From positions 1,674,001 through 1,738,000 of the forward strand of contig NZ_CP074102.1 in the NCBI RefSeq assembly GCF_018310535.1: 64,000 bases of DNA, in the 5' to 3' direction. This stretch comes from Streptomyces mirabilis. GTDB taxonomy: Bacteria; Actinomycetota; Actinomycetes; Streptomycetales; Streptomycetaceae. Below the pieces are notes generated by a model. It was not told where the DNA came from. It searched no databases and saw only the letters and a list, made by a program, of their open reading frames with translations. Positions 27,021-35,614 of the stretch are shown in pieces. Within the stretch, counting starts at the first letter, position 1. Each line of letters starts with the position of its first letter. A program made the position numbers and the translations under genes.

Positions 27021-27218
27021 ACCCCGGGCAGCAACCCCCCTCGCCCGCCCGGGCTCGCGGACCGGGTGAGTTCCACACCACCCACCCGGTCCGCCCAGAG
27101 CCGGTCAACCCTGTCACGTTCATGACAGCTTCGGGCATGACGAACAGACCCTTCGCTCGATGTCGCGGGAATGTGAGGTGAGGCGGGAGCGAGTCCCGGC
27201 GGGTTCCGGTCCGCCACA

Positions 27219-27232
27219 CGGGAGCGCTCCCA
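27219..27232. promoter_or_regulatory. CebR-like operator without a target gene
   Basis: cgggagcgctccca matches 13 of 14 positions of the CebR operator TGGGAGCGCTCCCA, the site for the cellobiose-responsive LacI-family repressor of streptomycetes. No sugar gene follows in either direction: to the left is only a short unconvincing frame running into the dispersed element at 26979. Confidence 0.5.
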
Positions 27233-27265
27233 CCTCATTCGGACGTTAGCGCGCACAACCACCTC

Positions 27266-27294
27266 TGTAAACGCATCACGTGTAAGCGCTTCAC
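27266..27294. promoter_or_regulatory. Two tandem LacI-type half-palindromes
   Basis: tgtaaacgcatcac (27266-27279) and tgtaagcgcttcac (27281-27294) are 14-mers with central CG repeated with a 15-bp period; the second is almost a perfect palindrome. They sit 34 bases from the CebR-like site and complete what looks like the control region of a sugar-utilisation gene. Confidence 0.45.
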
Positions 27295-27298
27295 GCAC

Positions 27299-27333
27299 GA
27301 GGGCCGCACCCCCTGACAACGGGTGCGGCCCTC
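27299..27333. terminator. 13-bp hairpin
   Basis: Arms gagggccgcaccc (27299-27311) and gggtgcggccctc (27321-27333) around a 9-base loop. It probably terminates minus-strand transcription coming from the small ORF and the histidine kinase. Confidence 0.65.
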
Positions 27334-27336
27334 GCC

Positions 27337-27386
27337 ATGACTGAGAAACCACTCAGGTACCGATTTTCCTATGACTGAGAAACCAC
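27337..27386. repeat. Direct repeat atgactgagaaaccac, two copies
   Basis: The 16-mer is present at 27337-27352 and 27371-27386, 34 bp apart, each followed by a ctcag/ctgag sequence. It could be a regulator half-site pair or part of a small mobile-element end; nothing in the sequence decides. Confidence 0.6.
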
Positions 27387-27400
27387 CTGAGTCGGTCACG

Positions 27401-27592
27401 TCACCGATGGTGGGGTGACGTCAGACAGTGCTGCCGAAGAAGCTCCCTCCCGTAGTCGTTGCCGTTGGGCGTGCGGATGACGGAGTGGACGTGCTTCCGG
27501 GTCGCGCCGCTGCCCCACCCCGAACTGCCCGTCTCCGACTGCGGCTTCATTGCCGCGCGCTCCCAGGTGTCCCCGGTGTCGCGCTCGGTCAT
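27401..27592 (-). CDS. Small hypothetical protein
   Basis: A 63-residue frame from ATG 27592. I do not recognise the protein. The third codon positions are mostly G or C, as in real Streptomyces genes, and a weak AAGGG lies about 13 bases before the start, but overlapping frames on the other strand are also open. The middle reads [20 protein letters not shown]. It lies in a 900-base stretch that is otherwise regulatory or degenerate, so it may be a remnant. No signal peptide or membrane segment. Confidence 0.35.
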   Translation of the reverse strand: MTERDTGDTWERAAMKPQSETGSSGWGSGATRKHVHSVIRTPNGNDYGRELLRQHCLTSPHHR

Positions 27593-27830
27593 CGTCGCCG
27601 GATCCCTTCGCCGTGGGCACGTCCGGGACGGATGGCTGGGCGCACACGACTCCGGGGAAGGAGCCTGAGGCGAACCTGGAGTGCAACGGAGGGAGGGCCT
27701 GGTCGACGACAACGAACCGCTCCCTTCCGGGCGCCGGGGCGGGCCGTTGTTCCGTCACCCGCGCTTGGCGCACACCTTGACCTGATGCCTGATCCAGCGC
27801 TTGCGAACGTATGTCGCCGCCGAAGGGAGT

Positions 27831-27848
27831 GTCAACAATTTCGTTGAC
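27831..27848. promoter_or_regulatory. Palindrome gtcaac-aatttc-gttgac
   Basis: A perfect 6-bp inverted repeat with an AT-rich 6-base centre, of the kind recognised by GntR/TetR regulators, located 70 bases past the end of the histidine kinase gene and upstream of the small minus-strand ORF. The target is unknown. Confidence 0.4.
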
Positions 27849-27919
27849 CTTCATGGCTCACGCACAGGCCGCACAGGCAACACAGGTCGCCGAGGGGCGG
27901 CGCCAAGGGTGGTCGGGCT

Positions 27920-29461
27920 TCAGGCCGACGCGGGCGCCGGAGTGGGCGCCGGGTCCGGGGTCCTGGCGCTGTCGGCCGGGGGCAGTTCGAGCGTGAACTC
28001 CGTACGACCCGGGGCGCTCTCCACGCGGATGCGACCGCCGTGGGCGGCGGTGACCGCCTCGGCGATGGCGAGTCCGAGGCCGGAGCCGCCCTCAGTCGGG
28101 TTGCCGCGGGAGCGCGAGGCGTCGCCTCGGGTGAAGCGTTCGAAGACGGACGGGAGCAGGTGCTGCGGGATACCGGGGCCGTCGTCGCGCACGCGGATCG
28201 TGCAGGACGCGTCCGTGGCCTCCACCGAGGCGACCACGGTCGTACCAACAGGCGTATGCACACGGGCGTTGGCCAACAGGTTGGCCACCGCCTGGTGGAG
28301 CCGTGCCTCGTCGCCGACGACCAGGGCCGGGGAGTCCAGCAGCAGCGCCAGCTGCCAGTTGTGGGTGTCCCCGGCGGCCCGCGCGTCCCACACCGCCTCG
28401 GCGACCAGTGCCGCGAGGTCCACCTCGGCCGCGTGCAGAGGCCGGCCCTCGTCCAGCCGGGCGAGCAGCAGCAGGTCCTCGACGAGGCCGGTCATCCGGG
28501 CCGACTCGGCGGAGACCCGGCGCCAGGCCAGGGTCGGTTCGATCCACTCGGTGCCGCGGTTCATCAGTTCCGCGTATCCGGCGATGGAGGCGAGAGGTGT
28601 ACGGAGTTCGTGGCTGGCGTCGGCGAGGAAGCGGCGCATGCGTTCCTCGCTGCGGCGCATCTCCTCCTCGCCGCGCCGGCGTTCGGCGAGCGAGGACTCC
28701 ACGTGGTCAATCATGCGGTTGAGGGCGGCACCGACCTGGCCGGCCTCGCTGCCGGGGTCGGTGTCGCGTTCGGGGACGCGGGTCAGGGCGGTGACCTCGC
28801 CGTGGCCCAGCGGGGAGCGGGAGACCTCGACGGCGGTGGCGGCGACCCGCTCGAGGGGACGCAGTTGGCGCCGTATGACGACCGCGCACACGCAGCCCGC
28901 GGCGGTGAGGCCGATGGCGGCCACGACGGCCTCGACCGCGATCAGGCGACCGATCATGTCCTGTACGTCGGCCATGGGAAGCCCGGTAAGGACGGAGACG
29001 CCGTCGCCGCCGAGAGCGGTCACCCGGTAGCTGCCGAGGCCCGGGACGGTACGGGTGTGCAGGGAGCCGTCCGTGCTGATGCCGTCGAGTGCGGCGCGCT
29101 GGGCGGCGGTGAGAGTCCGCTGCCCGCCGTCGTGGGTGACGACCTCGGCGGCGAGGATCTTGCCGTCGTCGTCGAACCGGGCGGCGAGGGTGCCGACGGC
29201 CTGCCCCCGCTCGTTGAGGAACCCCGGGTCCGTGTCGTTGCCGGTGCGGCGCTGGAGCCCGCCCTGGCTGCGTTCGGCGGCGTCGCTGACGCGCTGGTCC
29301 AAGGTGCCGAGCAGATAGGAGCGTTGGGCGAAGACGGTGGTGAGGGCCATAGCGGCGCAGACGGCGACGAGGGTGGCGCTGACGAAGAGGAGCAGTCGCG
29401 TCCGCAGCGAACGCCCGGTGCGAGGGGAGCGTCCGAAGAGCCGGGTCCGTCGGGGGCTCAT
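27920..29461 (-). CDS. Sensor histidine kinase (partner response regulator is destroyed)
   Basis: 513 residues. An N-terminal membrane helix (RLLLFVSATLVAVCAAMAL), an extracytoplasmic sensor of about 120 residues and a second helix (IAVEAVVAAIGLTAAGCVCAV) are followed by a HAMP region, the HisKA phosphoacceptor (FLADASHELRTPLASIAGY, His about residue 295) and a complete HATPase_c domain (N box NLLANARVHT, G1 DDGPGI, F box FERF, G2 GSGLGLAI). The ATG at 29461 overlaps the stop codon of the upstream response-regulator remnant (ATGA), as in an intact two-component operon. Since that regulator is broken, the kinase is probably an orphan, unless it phosphorylates another regulator. It resembles the kinases paired with OmpR-type regulators. 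Confidence 0.92.
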   Translation of the reverse strand: MSPRRTRLFGRSPRTGRSLRTRLLLFVSATLVAVCAAMALTTVFAQRSYLLGTLDQRVSDAAERSQGGLQRRTGNDTDPGFLNERGQAVGTLAARFDDDGKILAAEVVTHDGGQRTLTAAQRAALDGISTDGSLHTRTVPGLGSYRVTALGGDGVSVLTGLPMADVQDMIGRLIAVEAVVAAIGLTAAGCVCAVVIRRQLRPLERVAATAVEVSRSPLGHGEVTALTRVPERDTDPGSEAGQVGAALNRMIDHVESSLAERRRGEEEMRRSEERMRRFLADASHELRTPLASIAGYAELMNRGTEWIEPTLAWRRVSAESARMTGLVEDLLLLARLDEGRPLHAAEVDLAALVAEAVWDARAAGDTHNWQLALLLDSPALVVGDEARLHQAVANLLANARVHTPVGTTVVASVEATDASCTIRVRDDGPGIPQHLLPSVFERFTRGDASRSRGNPTEGGSGLGLAIAEAVTAAHGGRIRVESAPGRTEFTLELPPADSARTPDPAPTPAPASA

Positions 29462-29565
29462 CTCCCGTCCTCCACCGGCCGGATCGCGTACCCCACCCCA
29501 CACACGGTGTGGATCACCGACGCCCGCCCTTTGTCGATCTTCCGGCGCAGGCTCACGTGTTTCCT
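29458..29565 (-). pseudogene. C-terminal remnant of an OmpR-family response regulator
   Basis: In front of the histidine kinase about 34 codons read RKHVSLRRKIDKGRASVIHT then VCGVGYAIRP to a TGA that overlaps the kinase ATG. This is the recognisable end of an OmpR-type winged helix (normally HVSxLRRKID ... HTVRGVGY). Reading upstream, the homology stops at about 29565 where foreign sequence begins; the remaining N-terminal remnant of the same gene lies at 30335-30628. Confidence 0.75.
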
Positions 29566-30334
29566 TAGATATCCGTAGTCGTTCGTCGTCTACCGGCGTC
29601 ATGCCATGTGCCGGTTTCGCGTGAGTGTGTGCGGGTCGAATGCGTGACCCTTTCCCGGGACTGTCGTTGATCGGATGACAGCATCACGGATGGGGAGGGG
29701 GGTATCGGTGGGTCGGAAGCTGCCGCTTGCCGTGGGCGAGACCTCCCGCACTGCCTGCGCCCGAGGCCTGCTGCGCGGGGGCGTGGAGGAGAGGACCGAC
29801 GAACTCCTGTCCGCCGCCGTGCTGGCAGAGCGTGTCGGCTGGGCTGCCGACCTGGTGTCCGGCATGGCCGCCTCGCTGCTGGCCGCCCGCTGGAACACCA
29901 TCGACGTGGACGTATGGGCATCCGGTGAGGACGCGGGCGGCCGGAAGCTGCCGTCGAACGCCTGGATGACCCTGCGCCGACTCGGATGGACCGTCAGCCC
30001 GGCCGAGGGCATCCGTGTCAATGACCGCATCGTCCGCATGGCGCAGGAGCAGGCCGGGCGCACCCTGCGCTCGGCGAAGTGGGGCGCCGACCTCACCGCC
30101 GGAGTGCTGGCAACCTGGCCCGTCGATCCCGTGAACCGTACGTCTGAGGAATGGGACGTGGTACGCGAGGCGGTTCCCGGCGGGCGGTACGTGCCGTCCA
30201 GTGTCATCAAGGGCCGTACCCGGCAGATCGCCGCCTTCGAGCGTCAGTACAGCCGACTGCCGGCCGATGTGTTCGAGTTGGAAGCCGCGCCCAGCATCGC
30301 CCGGATGCTGCTGTGTCCGCCTGCGACGGACAAC
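29566..30334 (+). mobile_element. Foreign DNA inserted in the response regulator, carrying an ORF fragment
   Basis: About 770 bases separate the two halves of the response regulator. On the plus strand an ORF opens at ATG 29675 and reads about 215 residues of coherent protein (GRKLPLAVGETSRTACARGL, VNDRIVRMAQEQAGRTLRSA, ADLTAGVLATWPVDP, FERQYSRLPADVFELEAAPS), then runs on meaninglessly antisense to the regulator. The pattern recalls the N-terminal part of large transposase/TnpB-like proteins of actinobacteria, but I cannot confirm that. No terminal inverted repeats or target duplication were found and about 150 codons of the regulator are missing, so this is an insertion with deletion or a decayed element rather than a clean insertion. 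Confidence 0.5.
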
Positions 30335-30628
30335 AGGCGGATAGGGCCGCCAGCCCGCCTCGGTGACGGCCACGGAGAGCAGTTCGGTGAGTGCGGGTTC
30401 GTCGTCGACGATCAGCACACGAACACGGTCCCCACGGATCCGCTCACCACGGAGGCGGTCCTCATGGAGGCGGTCCTCGTGGATCCGCTCGCCGCGCACG
30501 CGGTCGCCACGGACGTACTCGCCACCGTCACGATCGCCGGGGACGCGGTCGTCACCGGCGCGCTCGCCATGGACGGGCTCGCCGGAGGCGCGTGTGGCGC
30601 GGAGACGTTCGCTTCGGGTGCCAGACAT
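30335..30628 (-). pseudogene. N-terminal remnant of the response regulator, with a pentapeptide-repeat extension
   Basis: From ATG 30628 (AGGA about 9 bases upstream) the frame reads a 70-residue arginine/acid-rich leader and then the unmistakable start of a receiver domain, VLIVDDEPALTELLSVAVTE, ending near GWRPYP at about 30337 where the foreign DNA begins. The phosphoacceptor Asp and the rest of the receiver are absent. The leader is made of consecutive five-residue units of the type (G/E)(D/E)R(V/L/I)x; normal OmpR-family regulators start within a few residues of the VLIVDDE strand. Confidence 0.75.
30419..30583. repeat. Eleven degenerate 15-bp tandem repeats encoding pentapeptides
   Basis: Read on the minus strand the codons give GEPVH GERAG DDRVP GDRDG (and seven more units: GEYVR, GDRVR, GERIH, EDRLH, EDRLR, GERIR, GDRVR). 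The DNA period is 15 bp, so copy-number variation keeps the frame. The units would form a charged, probably helical or disordered N-terminal tail. Confidence 0.8.
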
Positions 30629-30845
30629 ATGACGATCCTGTCCCGGTTCGCTGGGAGAACCCTGTGTTCCGACTTTGCCGCAGCCGTGCGAAGGGCCTCC
30701 CGGGAAGACCCTGCGCTCCTCAACCCCCGTGACCGAAGGAGGCATTGGCACGCCCCGGCCACAGGAATCCCTTGAGCCCCTTCGTGCTCGGCCCGCACGC
30801 TGGTCCAGACCTCACCAGGTCTCTCAAGGGGAGGAAAGCCCACTG

Positions 30846-33800
30846 ATGCGAAGACTCCACGTCCTCTGGGCCATGGCAGGCGCCGCCGCTCTGCTCGCGG
30901 GTGCGGTCGCGCCCTCGGCAGCGGCCCCGACCCCCTCGTCGAACCCCCCAAGGGGCGCGGCGCAGGGCAGTACCCGGACCGTCACTCTCATCACCGGAGA
31001 CACGGTCTCCCTCACCGGCGACGCGGACGGAAAGTACGCCGTCGACGCCCGGCCCGGCAAGGGCCGCGAAGGCGTCAACTTCGTGACCACCGAGCAGAAG
31101 GGCGAGGTCAGCGTCACACCCGACGATGCGATCCCGCTCGTCCAGGCCGGCCGCCTCGACCCGGCCCTCTTCAACATCAGCCAACTCGTCGAGCAGGGGT
31201 ACGCCGACGAGAAGACCGGTGCCATCCCGCTGATCGCCACCTATGCGAAGGGCGCCGAGACACCCGAGGGCGCGCGCCGGACGCGCGCCCTGCCCGGCAT
31301 CGGCGGCGCCGCGCTGAGCGCGAAGAAGTCGACCGCTTCGACCACGTTCTGGGCGGACATCGCCCCGGCCCCCGGCACCTCCCCCACCGCGAAGGCCGCC
31401 CGGCAGCTCGGCGACGGCCTCGACAAGCTGTGGCTGGACGCCAAGGTCTCGGCGTCCCTCGACGTCAGCGTCCCGCAGATCGGCGCCCCCGACGTGTGGA
31501 AGGCCGGTTTCGACGGCAAGGGCGTCAAGATCGCCGTCCTGGACACCGGCGTGGACACCGGACACCCGGACCTCGCGGGCAGGATCGCGGAGTCCGAGAG
31601 CTTCGTACCCGACGAAGGGATACAGGACGGATTCGGCCATGGAACGCATGTGGCCTCCACCCTCGTCGGCTCGGGCGCGGCCTCCGGCGGCCGGTACAAG
31701 GGCGTGGCGCCGGGCGCGGAACTGGCGGTGGGCAAGGTCCTCGACGACACCGGACACGGCCAGGAGTCGTGGATCATCGCGGGCATGGAGTGGGCCGCCG
31801 ACTCCGGCGCGAAGATCGTCTCCATGTCCCTGGGCGGTACGGCGTCCGGTCCCTCGGATCCGCTGAGCGAGACGGTGGACCGGCTCTCGGCGTCCACCGG
31901 AACCCTGTTCGTCATCGCGGCGGGCAACGCGGGCCCCACCGACCAGACCATCGGCACCCCGGGCATCGCGGACTCGGCGCTCACGGTCGGCGCGGTCGAC
32001 AAGTCGGACCACCTGGCGTCCTTCTCCAGCCGTGGCCCGCGCCTGGGCGACTCGGCGGTCAAGCCGGAGATCACCGCCCCGGGCGTGAACATCACCGCGG
32101 CCCGCGCCTCCGGCACCACCATGGGCACGCCGGTCGACGACTACTACACCACCGCGAGCGGTACGTCGATGGCGACCCCGCACGTGGCAGGCGCGGCGGC
32201 GCTGGTGGCGCAGGCGCATCCGGACTGGACGGGCCAGCAGATCAAGGCGGATCTGGCGAGCACCGCCAAGACACAGTCGGACGCGGATGTCTTCCAGCAG
32301 GGCGACGGCCGGGTGGACGCCGTGCGGGCCGTCGAGCAGGGCGTCTTCGGCACCTCGATCCTGAGCTGCGGCACGTACGCCGACGGCGACACCGCGGTCG
32401 ACAGCAGGGACATCACGTACACCAACACCACTGACAAGGATGTGGAGTTGACGCTCGCGTCGACCCTCTCCGAGGCGACCCCGGGCGCCGGCACCGTCAC
32501 GGTACCGGCGCACGGCACCGCCACGGTCCCGGTCTCCATCGACCCGTCGAAGGACACGGACGGCCGGTACTCGGGCGACATCACGGCGCGCGCCGACGGC
32601 ATCCTGGTCACCACGGGCATCGGCTTCGAGAAGGCGCCGAAGACGTACAACCTGAAGGTGCACCTGGTGGGCCGCGACGGGCAGCCGATCTCCGGGATAG
32701 GGCGGTACGCCCTGCAGGAGCTGAACGGCGCGATCCCCAATGAGTTCGGAAACCTGACCGCCGATTCGACCTGGCAGGTCCCGGCCGGCATGTACTCCAT
32801 CGTCTCCTGGATCTACGACCGCGACGCGGGCGACATGCCCGTCGGTACTTCGGTCGTCGGCAACCCCGAGATCAAAGTCGACGGGGACACCGAGATCACT
32901 CTCGACGCTCGCAAGGCGGTGGAGATCAAGCCGAAGACCAAGGAGGACTCCGAGTTCAAGGGCTTCACCACCTCCTGGCACCGCGAGGGGCCGGGCAGCT
33001 CCTTCGGGATGTCCTACAGCCAGGGCTGGTGGAACAAACACGTCTATGTGGCGCCGCTCAAGAAGGTCACTCAGGGAAGTTTTGAGTTCTACTCCAAGTT
33101 CCGCCTGTACGCGAAGGAGTTGACGGCGAGCGTCGTCGGCCCGGAGAAACTGCCGCTGTCGATGTACTACTCGCAGACGTACAACGGCTTCCCGACGAAG
33201 ATCAGCGGAGAGCACACGGTACGGGCGGTGGACGCGGGCGGCGGCACGGAGGCCGACTTCGCAGGGCTCGACGTCAAGGGCAAGGTCGCGGTGGTCGCGC
33301 TCGGCGCCACCGAGCGGTCGGACAGCGCCCTGGCCAACGCGACTGCAGCCGGGGCGAGTTACCTCATCACGTACCGCAAGACCCCCGGTTTCTGGCTCGA
33401 AGCCGTGGACCACGCGACCACCGTCCCGCTGATGATCGCCACCGGCGAGGAGGGCGCCAAGCTCACCAGCCTGCTGCAGACCGGCAAGAAGGTGACGCTG
33501 AAGCTGGGCGGTACGCCGGTCAGTCCGTACGTCTACAACACGCTGTTCGCGCAGAAGGACGCCATCTCCGCGAACCAGACGTACCACCTCGACAGCTCCA
33601 ACACGGTCAAGCACACGGCCCGTTACTACGGGTCCCAGGCCGGCGCGATGGGCTACGACACCGCGTACTCGTTCCGCCCCTGGCAGATCTACGGCTTCGA
33701 AACCGGCGAGTACATGCGGCTCGGCACGGCGCGCACCGAGTACTACAACGTCGACCCCGACACCCGCACCTGGCACGTCGTCTACCCCGACTGGCGGGCG

Positions 33801-34514
33801 AACCAGGGCCAGTGGAGTCCCCTGCGGACCTTCAGCAAGGCGGGCACGGAACCCGCCGAGGACTGGCTGCGCCAGGTCGTCCGCCCGGCGAGCAGCGAGG
33901 AGTACGGCCCCTCCGTCCGCACCGGCGACAAACTCGCCTTGTCCGTACCGGAGTTGAGTGACTCCATGACCGGCCACTACGGGCACGTGGACGGTACGCA
34001 GGACACGGCGAAGGGCAAGCTGTACGCGGACGGGCAGTTGGTCGGCGACTCGGCGCTCGGTGGCTACGGCGCCTTCGACGTCCCGGCGGCGAAGACCTCG
34101 TACCGCTTCGTGCTCGACGCCCAGCGCAGGGCCGACTGGGCTCGGTACTCGACCAGCACACACACGGAGTGGTCCTTCGCCTCGGCGCACACCGACGCGG
34201 CGACGGCGCTGCCCCTGCTCTCCGTCGACTACGACCTGCACGGGCTCGATCTGCTCAACCGCGCCGAGGCCAAGAAGAAGATGAAGCTCGGACTCTCCGT
34301 CCGGGACCAGGCGGGGAGCGTCAAGGCCAGTTCACTGAAGGCCTGGGTGTCGTACGACGACGGCACGTCCTGGGAGGAGGTGAAGGTCCGCCAAGGCCGG
34401 GCGAAGATCAAGCATCCGAAGGGAGCGGAGTTCGTGTCGCTGCGGGTAGTGGCCTCCGACGCCGCCGGAAACCAGGTCGACCAGACCGTGCTGCGGGCGT
34501 ATGGCCTGAAGTAG
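30846..34514 (+). CDS. Secreted S8 (subtilisin-like) serine protease with PA domain
   Basis: 1222 residues from ATG 30846 (GGGGAGG about 10 bases upstream). A signal peptide ends near PSAAAPT; a pro-region of about 180 residues follows (RTVTLITGDTVSLT start, typical of large Streptomyces S8 proteases). The catalytic triad is visible: Asp about 233 in IAVLDTGVDTGHPDL, His about 268 in GHGTHVAS, Ser about 441 in SGTSMATPHVAGAA, with the oxyanion Asn in IAAGNAGP. After the protease domain comes an Ig-like segment, and a PA (protease-associated) domain near residues 800-880 (FAGLDVKGKVAVVALG). It would degrade proteins outside the cell. The next gene is a LuxR-type regulator that often accompanies such proteases. 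Confidence 0.94.
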   Translation: MRRLHVLWAMAGAAALLAGAVAPSAAAPTPSSNPPRGAAQGSTRTVTLITGDTVSLTGDADGKYAVDARPGKGREGVNFVTTEQKGEVSVTPDDAIPLVQAGRLDPALFNISQLVEQGYADEKTGAIPLIATYAKGAETPEGARRTRALPGIGGAALSAKKSTASTTFWADIAPAPGTSPTAKAARQLGDGLDKLWLDAKVSASLDVSVPQIGAPDVWKAGFDGKGVKIAVLDTGVDTGHPDLAGRIAESESFVPDEGIQDGFGHGTHVASTLVGSGAASGGRYKGVAPGAELAVGKVLDDTGHGQESWIIAGMEWAADSGAKIVSMSLGGTASGPSDPLSETVDRLSASTGTLFVIAAGNAGPTDQTIGTPGIADSALTVGAVDKSDHLASFSSRGPRLGDSAVKPEITAPGVNITAARASGTTMGTPVDDYYTTASGTSMATPHVAGAAALVAQAHPDWTGQQIKADLASTAKTQSDADVFQQGDGRVDAVRAVEQGVFGTSILSCGTYADGDTAVDSRDITYTNTTDKDVELTLASTLSEATPGAGTVTVPAHGTATVPVSIDPSKDTDGRYSGDITARADGILVTTGIGFEKAPKTYNLKVHLVGRDGQPISGIGRYALQELNGAIPNEFGNLTADSTWQVPAGMYSIVSWIYDRDAGDMPVGTSVVGNPEIKVDGDTEITLDARKAVEIKPKTKEDSEFKGFTTSWHREGPGSSFGMSYSQGWWNKHVYVAPLKKVTQGSFEFYSKFRLYAKELTASVVGPEKLPLSMYYSQTYNGFPTKISGEHTVRAVDAGGGTEADFAGLDVKGKVAVVALGATERSDSALANATAAGASYLITYRKTPGFWLEAVDHATTVPLMIATGEEGAKLTSLLQTGKKVTLKLGGTPVSPYVYNTLFAQKDAISANQTYHLDSSNTVKHTARYYGSQAGAMGYDTAYSFRPWQIYGFETGEYMRLGTARTEYYNVDPDTRTWHVVYPDWRANQGQWSPLRTFSKAGTEPAEDWLRQVVRPASSEEYGPSVRTGDKLALSVPELSDSMTGHYGHVDGTQDTAKGKLYADGQLVGDSALGGYGAFDVPAAKTSYRFVLDAQRRADWARYSTSTHTEWSFASAHTDAATALPLLSVDYDLHGLDLLNRAEAKKKMKLGLSVRDQAGSVKASSLKAWVSYDDGTSWEEVKVRQGRAKIKHPKGAEFVSLRVVASDAAGNQVDQTVLRAYGLK

Positions 34515-34582
34515 GCCTGTAACAGGACCACTGCTCACAGCGGTGCAACAGGCTTAACAAAGATCCTCTACCGTGCCGGGCC

Positions 34583-35587
34583 ATGGCGAACACGGCTTAT
34601 GAACCGGCACTCGGACGGACCCCTGTCGCGAGCCCCTGGGCCGCGGTGGGGGTTTCCGCCTTCGACGAACGCCTCTATCGGGCGGTCCTGCACCAGCCCG
34701 ACGCGGGTACGGCGGGCTGGGCTCTGCTGACCGGCGGCTCCCGGTCCCAGGTCCGGGACGCCTGCGAACGACTGCTGGCCCTGGGTCTGCTGCAGCCGCC
34801 GGACTCGGTCGGCGGACTGCGGGCCGTCGACCCACGGGTGGCGATCCGTGCCCTGATCCGGCGCCGCGAGACCGAGTCCGAGCTGCTGGCCGCCACCGCG
34901 CAGGAGATGTCCACGGCGTACGACGCGGGGCAGCTGCGCGAACGGCCCGCCCGGCTGGTCGAGGTGGTGGACGGCGAGGGCGCCAACGCCGCGCGCCTGG
35001 AGGAGCTGTACGCCCGCGCCGAACACGAGGTGTGTCTCTTCGATTCCCCGCCCTATCTCGCCCCGCGCACCCCGCAGTTGGACCTGCAGGCCGATCTGCT
35101 GAGCCGCGGCGTGTCCTACCGCGCGGTCTACGCGGCCACCGCACTGGAGGATCCGGACGTCCTGTGGCACGCGTTACGGATGGTCGAACTCGGCGAACAG
35201 GCACGGGTGTTGCCCACCGTGCCGGTGAAGCTGCTGGTGGTCGATGGGCATACCGCGATGCTGCCGCTCACCGCCGCGGACGCGGGCGGCTACTGCGCGG
35301 TCCTCATACGGCACTCGGCGGTCACCGAGGCCCTGCAGAAGCTGTTCGAGCTGGCCTGGCAGCAGGCGACGCCGCTCGGCCGGCCGACCGCCGACGGTGA
35401 ACTCACCGAGGGGGAGCGGACGTTGACCCGGCTGCTGGCCGCCGGGATGAAGGACGAGGCGGTCGCCCGTCACCTGGGGGTGAGCCTGCGGACACTGCGC
35501 CGCCGGGTGAGTGATCTGCAGGAGCGGCTGGGCGCGGCCAGCCGTTTCCAGCTGGGGATGCGGGCGGCGCAGCGCGGCTGGGTGTAG
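34583..35587 (+). CDS. TrmB/LuxR-type helix-turn-helix regulator
   Basis: 334 residues. The N-terminal 80 residues form a winged-helix-like segment (FDERLYRAVLHQPD, QVRDACERLLALGLLQPP) as in TrmB-type proteins; the middle (HEVCLFDSPPYLAPRT, VSYRAVYAATALED, VKLLVVDGHTAMLPLT) resembles the phospholipase-D-like sensor part; the C-terminal LuxR domain reads LTEGERTLTRLLAAGMKDEA, VARHLGVSLRTLRRRVSDLQ. Such proteins regulate a neighbouring gene or secondary functions; the tandem position 68 bases after the S8 protease suggests a link to it. ATG 34583 immediately follows a short leader with no strong RBS. A terminator hairpin lies at 35615-35646. Confidence 0.88.
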   Translation: MANTAYEPALGRTPVASPWAAVGVSAFDERLYRAVLHQPDAGTAGWALLTGGSRSQVRDACERLLALGLLQPPDSVGGLRAVDPRVAIRALIRRRETESELLAATAQEMSTAYDAGQLRERPARLVEVVDGEGANAARLEELYARAEHEVCLFDSPPYLAPRTPQLDLQADLLSRGVSYRAVYAATALEDPDVLWHALRMVELGEQARVLPTVPVKLLVVDGHTAMLPLTAADAGGYCAVLIRHSAVTEALQKLFELAWQQATPLGRPTADGELTEGERTLTRLLAAGMKDEAVARHLGVSLRTLRRRVSDLQERLGAASRFQLGMRAAQRGWV

Positions 35588-35614
35588 GTGCGCGGACATG
35601 CCGTGGCATGCGAA

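Noticed and set aside
26924..27352. 142-residue minus-strand ORF over the orphan operators
   Set aside because: Runs through palindromes, the dispersed element and the terminator hairpin; no RBS and no domain. The operators in it are better explained as regulatory DNA.
29684..30751. 355-residue minus-strand ORF through the response regulator remnant
   Set aside because: Only residues from ATG 30628 to about 30337 are meaningful (repeats plus receiver start); beyond that it reads the inserted DNA in antisense.
30720..34241. 1173-residue minus-strand open frame
   Set aside because: Antisense to the S8 protease, whose catalytic triad and signal peptide are unmistakable; the antisense frame has no domain.
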